Shown: positions 60,230 to 64,000 of the stretch, piece after piece
Layout: each line of letters starts with the position of its first letter
Numbering within the stretch: the first letter of the stretch is position 1
Notes under the pieces: model-generated
What the model was told of the DNA's origin: nothing
Database searches by the model: none
Seen by the model: only the letters and a program-made list of their open reading frames with translations
Program-made: the position numbers and the translations under genes
Source of the DNA: Achromobacter xylosoxidans
GTDB taxonomy: Bacteria; Pseudomonadota; Gammaproteobacteria; Burkholderiales; Burkholderiaceae_B
Direction of reading: 5' to 3'
Assembly (NCBI RefSeq): GCF_001457475.1
Contig: NZ_LN831029.1
Span: forward strand, 6,262,001-6,326,000
Length of the DNA stretch: 64,000 bases

Positions 60230-61507
60230 TTAGGTGCAGCACTTTGCTTCAGCGCTTGCACGACGAACTTGCGTGTTACACACACCGGTCTCAGGAAGCA
60301 CAAGCTCCACTCGTTTTGCAGCTTCCAAGTCGCCGGCTAGTGCGGCCACAACAGATCGGACCTGTTCATAGCCTGTCAGCATTAGAAACGTAGGCGCACG
60401 CCCGTAGCTTTTCATTCCAACGACGAACACCCCCTCGTCGGGATGCCCCAGTTCCGAGGCGCCATGGGGCCGAACTGTCCCGCAACTATGCACATTCGGG
60501 TCGATCATTGGAGCCAAGCGAATAGGGCTTTGCGTTGCAGGATCGAGTTCGAGCCTAAGCTCCGCCATCAACCGAAGGTCGGGACGAAATCCCGTTGCGA
60601 CGACAATCTCGTCGACGGGGGCAAGCGCCTTGACGCCACTGTGAACCGTCAAGCCCTCGTCGGAATCGCTCACGCGGTCAACGTCGACACCGGTGAAAAG
60701 CACTATCCTTCCCTCGTCCAGAAGCTTTTTGACTGTCGTTCCCAACCTACCGCGCTCCTCAAGCTGGTCATTCTCTCCGCCTCCGAAAAGCCGATCGGTC
60801 GAAGCCCCGCGGATCGCCCAATAAACCCGTGTACCAGGTTCAATGCTGGCCAGTTCCACTAGGTCCTGAAGCGCATTGAAGGCGGAATGGCCCCCGCCAA
60901 TCACCAACACTCGACGATTGGCGTATCGCTGCCGGGCGTCTCCCAGAATGTCGGGAATGCCATAGGCGATCTGGGCCGCGAACCGCTCTTCTCCCAAGGC
61001 CGGGATGCCATGCGCGCCCATCCAGTTTGGTGTGTTCCAGGTGCCAGAGGCATCGATAACTGCCCGTGCCCGGACATCCCGCTCGCCATCGGGTCCGCTG
61101 ACCCGCAGCAGGAACGGTGCGGCAGCGCGATCCTGGCTTCTCATGACATCGTGCCCAACGCGGCTGACCGCCATCACGCGGTGATGGGTCTTCAGGCAAC
61201 GCTTGATCGGCGCCAATTCCGACAAGGGCTGCAAATACTGCGCCAGCAATTCGCGTCCGGTGGGATAAGCGTCACTGGGCGGGGCAACCCAACCTGACTG
61301 CGCGAGCAACTCGCCGGCCTTCTTGTCGATGTTGTAGCCCCACGGAGAGAACATCCGTACATGTCCCCACTGGTTCAGGCTTGCGCCCGACTGGTCCCCT
61401 GCTTCGAATACGACGAAGGGTATGCCTCTGTCCAGCAGATGAGCGGCGGCGCTCAGCCCGACGGGGCCGGCTCCGATGATTGCGACGGGGTGGTCATTGA
61501 TGCGCAT
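60230..61507 (-). CDS. FAD/NAD(P)-binding oxidoreductase
   Basis: A 425-residue flavoprotein. FAD site AIIGAGPVGLSAAAHLL, second Rossmann VLVIGGGHSAFNALQDL, and the C-terminal VATGFRPDLRLMAEL block. It is distantly like the ArsO-type protein at 55989 but longer. The extreme C-terminus has cysteines (GVCNTQVRRASAEAKCC), which might bind metalloids. It has its own promoter region with a palindrome and lies next to a MarR gene, so it may be a MarR-controlled detoxification enzyme. Confidence 0.8.
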   Translation of the reverse strand: MRINDHPVAIIGAGPVGLSAAAHLLDRGIPFVVFEAGDQSGASLNQWGHVRMFSPWGYNIDKKAGELLAQSGWVAPPSDAYPTGRELLAQYLQPLSELAPIKRCLKTHHRVMAVSRVGHDVMRSQDRAAAPFLLRVSGPDGERDVRARAVIDASGTWNTPNWMGAHGIPALGEERFAAQIAYGIPDILGDARQRYANRRVLVIGGGHSAFNALQDLVELASIEPGTRVYWAIRGASTDRLFGGGENDQLEERGRLGTTVKKLLDEGRIVLFTGVDVDRVSDSDEGLTVHSGVKALAPVDEIVVATGFRPDLRLMAELRLELDPATQSPIRLAPMIDPNVHSCGTVRPHGASELGHPDEGVFVVGMKSYGRAPTFLMLTGYEQVRSVVAALAGDLEAAKRVELVLPETGVCNTQVRRASAEAKCCT

Positions 61508-61557
61508 TCCAGGTACCTCTCTTCATGGGGTTGGGACACGGCCGAAGCCGTATTTAA

Positions 61558-61570
61558 TTGGTACTACCAA
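61558..61570. promoter_or_regulatory. Palindromic operator before the flavoprotein gene
   Basis: TTGGTACTACCAA is a perfect inverted repeat around a central C, 51 bases upstream of the flavoprotein start. The arms TTGG/CCAA recur before the MarR gene, pointing to MarR binding. Confidence 0.6.
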
Positions 61571-61586
61571 CTATTTGCTTAAAAAA

Positions 61587-61607
61587 AAGCCGCAATTTCT
61601 ACGGCTT
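61587..61607 (-). terminator. Terminator of the MarR gene
   Basis: AAGCCG/CGGCTT stem with a 9-base loop, 6 bases after the MarR stop. On the minus strand a run of eight T residues follows. Confidence 0.85.
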
Positions 61608-61612
61608 GGACT

Positions 61613-62104
61613 CTACGGCTCAAACTCCACGGCACACGTCGAGGCGACGCCACAACGTGCTTGTGCGGCGCGCGTCAACTGCCGCAGCAGATCAAGCGAT
61701 GCCTCCAGGACCTCGGGCTTCATGTGTTCGATCATGGCAAATTCTTCGGCAACCAGATCCGCCCGAATGGTCTGATACAGCTTGCGCCCCGCCGCGGTCG
61801 GCTCAAGCTGCACCGCCCGGCGGTCGGCGGCATCTTCGATCCTTGTGACGTAGCCCTTGCGTTCCAGCGAATCAACAATTCGGCTGGCCGTGCTCTTGTC
61901 CAGGAACATCACCAGCGCAAGCGCCTGCAACCGCAGCGGCCCTTGCTTGACCAGGGTTTCCAAGGCATAGCACTGCGCCACGGACACGTCATAGCAACAA
62001 ATGCGATCGCGATCGCGGAATTGATGGACCCTGATCAGCTGGTTCACCGCTTCATAGAGCGCTTCGGCGTCCCGACTGGCCAGACGTGTTCTTGTTGAAT
62101 TCAT
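61613..62104 (-). CDS. MarR-family regulator
   Basis: A 163-residue winged-helix regulator. The DNA-binding helix LDKSTASRIVDSLERKGYVT and the wing VTRIEDAADRRAVQLEPT are typical of MarR. Cysteines lie near the N-terminus (RICCYDVSVAQCYAL) and the end (ARCGVASTCAVEF), so redox or metalloid sensing is possible. Only 33 bases separate it from the sigma-54 regulator gene upstream, and these contain a TTGG/CCAA dyad. Likely targets are itself and the flavoprotein gene. Confidence 0.88.
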   Translation of the reverse strand: MNSTRTRLASRDAEALYEAVNQLIRVHQFRDRDRICCYDVSVAQCYALETLVKQGPLRLQALALVMFLDKSTASRIVDSLERKGYVTRIEDAADRRAVQLEPTAAGRKLYQTIRADLVAEEFAMIEHMKPEVLEASLDLLRQLTRAAQARCGVASTCAVEFEP

Positions 62105-62124
62105 TCTTGGTGGCTAAATTAGTT

Positions 62125-62136
62125 GTTGGTGCCAAC
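62125..62136. promoter_or_regulatory. GTTGG/CCAAC dyad before the MarR gene
   Basis: GTTGGTGCCAAC, 21-32 bases upstream of the MarR ATG. It shares TTGG and CCAA arms with 61558-61570, but with a shorter spacer (2 bases rather than 5). Confidence 0.5.
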
Positions 62137-62137
62137 G

Positions 62138-63487
62138 TTATTCGCTTTGGCGCTTCAGGTCAATACCGTAGCGCTTCATTTTTTGCCACAGGTTCTTCCT
62201 GGATATGCTCAAGACGTCGGCCGTTTCTTGAATGCGGCCGCCGTGCCGGCGCAACACCTCTTCGATGTACAGCCGCTCACAGATCTGTTGGTAGGCGTTG
62301 AGCGTGGCCTCTTCCCCACCTTGCGGCTCATCGTGAAAATGGTCGCCGTCCGGACCTTCAGGAAAGATGTCCCCCGGCAACAAGACGCTGGACTGGCTTA
62401 CCAGACAGGCGCGTTCGATCCGGTTATGCAATTCGCGGATATTGCCCGGCCAGGGGTACGCCTGCATCTTGGCCAGTGACAACGGGTGCAGGGTTTTTGC
62501 AGGCTCTCCCAGGCGCTCGGCAATGCTGGTGGCAAACCGTTTGGCCAGCCAGAGGATGTCTTCAGGCCGATCGCGCAGCGGCTTTACCTCAAGGGTGACG
62601 GTGTTGATCCGGTAGTAAAGGTCTTCCCTGAACAACTTGGCGCTGACCATCTCGGCCAGGTTTCGGTTGGTGGCGCAGACCAGGTCGAACTTGGTGTGGG
62701 TGTCGTGTTCGGCGCCCAGTCGGCGGACACGCTTTTCCTGTATCGCACGCAACAGCGCGCCTTGCAGCGCCGGCGATAGCTCTCCGACTTCATCCAGGAA
62801 CAGCGTGCCGCCGTCGGCTTGTTCGAAGTAACCCTTGCGTAGCTTGTCCGCACCGGTATAAGCCCCCTTTTCATAGCCGAAGAATTCCGCTTCGGCGATG
62901 GTGGAGGCAATGGCGCCGCAGTTCACGGCTACGAACGGCCGCGCGGTAAGGTCCGGCCCCGCCTGGCTGTGGATCAGTCGTGCCAATACCTCTTTGCCAA
63001 CCCCTGACTCTCCAACCAACAGGACGGCCGACGCACGGCCCGCCAGCCGGGGCACCATGCGGCGTAGATTCTGGGCCGCCTGCGACACCCCTAGTTCCGT
63101 ATCGCTTTCCGGCGAGGCCTGCGCCGGGACAACATCGCGCACGGTCTGGATCAGCGTCGCGATGTCAAAAGGCTTGGTCACGTAGTCCTTGACGCCGAGC
63201 TTCAGCAAATCCACGGCCCTTTCCACCGTGGCATAGGCGGTCATCAGGATGAACGGTGGCAATGTACCGCCCTGCGCCACCAACTGTAGATAAAGTTCGT
63301 CGCCATCCAGGTCTGGCAGGCGGACATCGCTGATCACCACGCCATAGGCATTGGCGTGGATGGCCTCCCTTGCCTCATACCCCTTGGAAAACCAGTCGGC
63401 ACGGATTCCCTCCAGACGAAACCTTTCCACAATGGATTCGCCCATGATGGCGTCGTCTTCGATCAAACAGACATATGGCTGTATCAC
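62138..63487 (-). CDS. NtrC-type sigma-54 response regulator
   Basis: A 449-residue regulator. The receiver domain (1-125) has the phospho-acceptor Asp in VVISDVRLPDLDG and a CLIEDDAIMG acidic pocket. The AAA+ domain has Walker A GESGVGKE and the sigma-54 contact loop GAYTGA (usual GAFTGA). The C-terminus is a Fis-type HTH (ADVLSISRKNLWQKMKRYGI). GTG 63487 overlaps the kinase stop (GTGA). In arsenic islands such a pair is often AioS-AioR for arsenite oxidase, but nothing here proves that identity. Confidence 0.92.
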   Translation of the reverse strand: MIQPYVCLIEDDAIMGESIVERFRLEGIRADWFSKGYEAREAIHANAYGVVISDVRLPDLDGDELYLQLVAQGGTLPPFILMTAYATVERAVDLLKLGVKDYVTKPFDIATLIQTVRDVVPAQASPESDTELGVSQAAQNLRRMVPRLAGRASAVLLVGESGVGKEVLARLIHSQAGPDLTARPFVAVNCGAIASTIAEAEFFGYEKGAYTGADKLRKGYFEQADGGTLFLDEVGELSPALQGALLRAIQEKRVRRLGAEHDTHTKFDLVCATNRNLAEMVSAKLFREDLYYRINTVTLEVKPLRDRPEDILWLAKRFATSIAERLGEPAKTLHPLSLAKMQAYPWPGNIRELHNRIERACLVSQSSVLLPGDIFPEGPDGDHFHDEPQGGEEATLNAYQQICERLYIEEVLRRHGGRIQETADVLSISRKNLWQKMKRYGIDLKRQSE

Positions 63488-64000
63488 GGCGTCAGCTCCA
63501 AGTTCGTTTTTTCAATGGGTGCGGCGCAAGGCAGTGTGATGGTGAAGGCGGTGTAGCCTTCTTCGCTTATCACTTCGATCGTGCCTTGCAATTGCGTGAC
63601 GATTTGGTAAGTCACCCACAGGCCCAGTCCGCGGGAGCGGCCCTCTGCCCGCCCCGCTCCCCGGGCATCCACCCGGTAAGGCTCAAACAAATGGGGCAGC
63701 ACATCGTGTGGAATGTGCTGCCCGGAATTTGCAATTTCTACTGAAAGGCGGTCGGCGGTTCCGGTCACGGTGCAACTGACGCTACCGCCGCGTTCCACGG
63801 CGTTCTTTGCGTTGATGAGCAGGTTCAAGACCAACTGGCGCACCAGATGCGCGGGCAGCGGCAATTCGTCCCGGGTGGTGACGTCCCACAGCAACGAGGC
63901 GTTCTTCTCCGATAATTCGGGCTCGATCAGCAAGCGCAGATCCTGCCAATCCGTGGTGTGCATGAAGGCCGAATCCAGGCGCGCCTCCACCAGCAAGGCA
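63484..64000 (-). CDS. Sensor histidine kinase, 5' part beyond the right edge
   Basis: The last 171 codons of a kinase open to the window edge. The ATP-binding domain is plain: N-box QLVLNLLINAKNAVERGG, a D-box-like NSGQHIP in place of the usual DxGxG, and a G-box SRGLGLWVTYQIV. The dimerisation and sensor parts lie outside. It is coupled to the sigma-54 regulator gene and should phosphorylate that protein. Confidence 0.9.
   Translation of the reverse strand, partial: ALLVEARLDSAFMHTTDWQDLRLLIEPELSEKNASLLWDVTTRDELPLPAHLVRQLVLNLLINAKNAVERGGSVSCTVTGTADRLSVEIANSGQHIPHDVLPHLFEPYRVDARGAGRAEGRSRGLGLWVTYQIVTQLQGTIEVISEEGYTAFTITLPCAAPIEKTNLELTP

Overview
The window looks like part of a large conjugative element (integrative element or plasmid) from a betaproteobacterium, most likely Burkholderiales/Alcaligenaceae (Achromobacter- or Bordetella-like). 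This rests on high GC, protein character and gene content, not on any marker gene: no rRNA, tRNA, integrase, att site or replication initiator is visible. Both ends are cut: a gene runs off the left edge and a histidine kinase off the right edge.

Layout. (1) 0-5.7 kb, minus strand: DNA-processing genes, namely an unknown protein, a MobH-type TraI relaxase, an SXT-type TraD coupling protein, a DUF4400 membrane protein and a partial gene. (2) 6.2-17.7 kb, plus strand: a P-type (VirB) type IV secretion operon in the order virB1-virB11-virB2-virB3-virB4-trbM-like-virB5-orf-virB6, then two small antisense genes, then virB8-virB9-virB10. (3) 17.7-28.4 kb: an IncI/R64-like thin-pilus operon continuous with virB10: pilL-pilN-pilO-pilP-pilQ-pilR-pilS-(PilT-like ATPase)-pilV-pilM. 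(4) 28.4-37.8 kb: element housekeeping and unknown genes (DUF3577, lipoproteins, DUF3275, an N6-adenine-type methyltransferase, an SNF2-like helicase). Many of their leaders carry GC-rich hairpins, often followed by a T-tract and placed just before the ribosome binding site. Two of these leaders are an exact 108-bp inverted repeat. (5) 37.8-43 kb: accessory genes: a family 9 glycosyltransferase, a DUF5623-like protein, a frameshifted small gene behind a consensus SOS box, an HTH protein with candidate operators, and unknowns. (6) 43.1-46.4 kb: a two-gene Gabija-like phage defence module (OLD nuclease plus UvrD-like helicase). (7) 46.7-64 kb: an arsenic and phosphate island: arsR-arsC-arsD-arsA-arsB reading left, pstSCAB, two more arsR-type regulators reading apart, then arsO-like, glutaredoxin-type arsC, an MFS transporter, arsH and a universal stress protein. 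It ends with a second flavoprotein, a MarR regulator with palindromic candidate operators, and a sigma-54 two-component pair that may control genes beyond the right edge.

How the parts fit. Relaxase and coupling protein would deliver DNA to the VirB channel. The thin pilus, tipped by PilV, would stabilise mating pairs. The cargo offers phage defence, a possible surface-glycan change and layered arsenic resistance: arsenate reduction by two unrelated ArsC enzymes, ArsAB efflux with the ArsD chaperone, flavin enzymes, and a dedicated phosphate importer likely to keep phosphate entering when arsenate competes. All functions are inferred from motifs and gene order. No database search was run.
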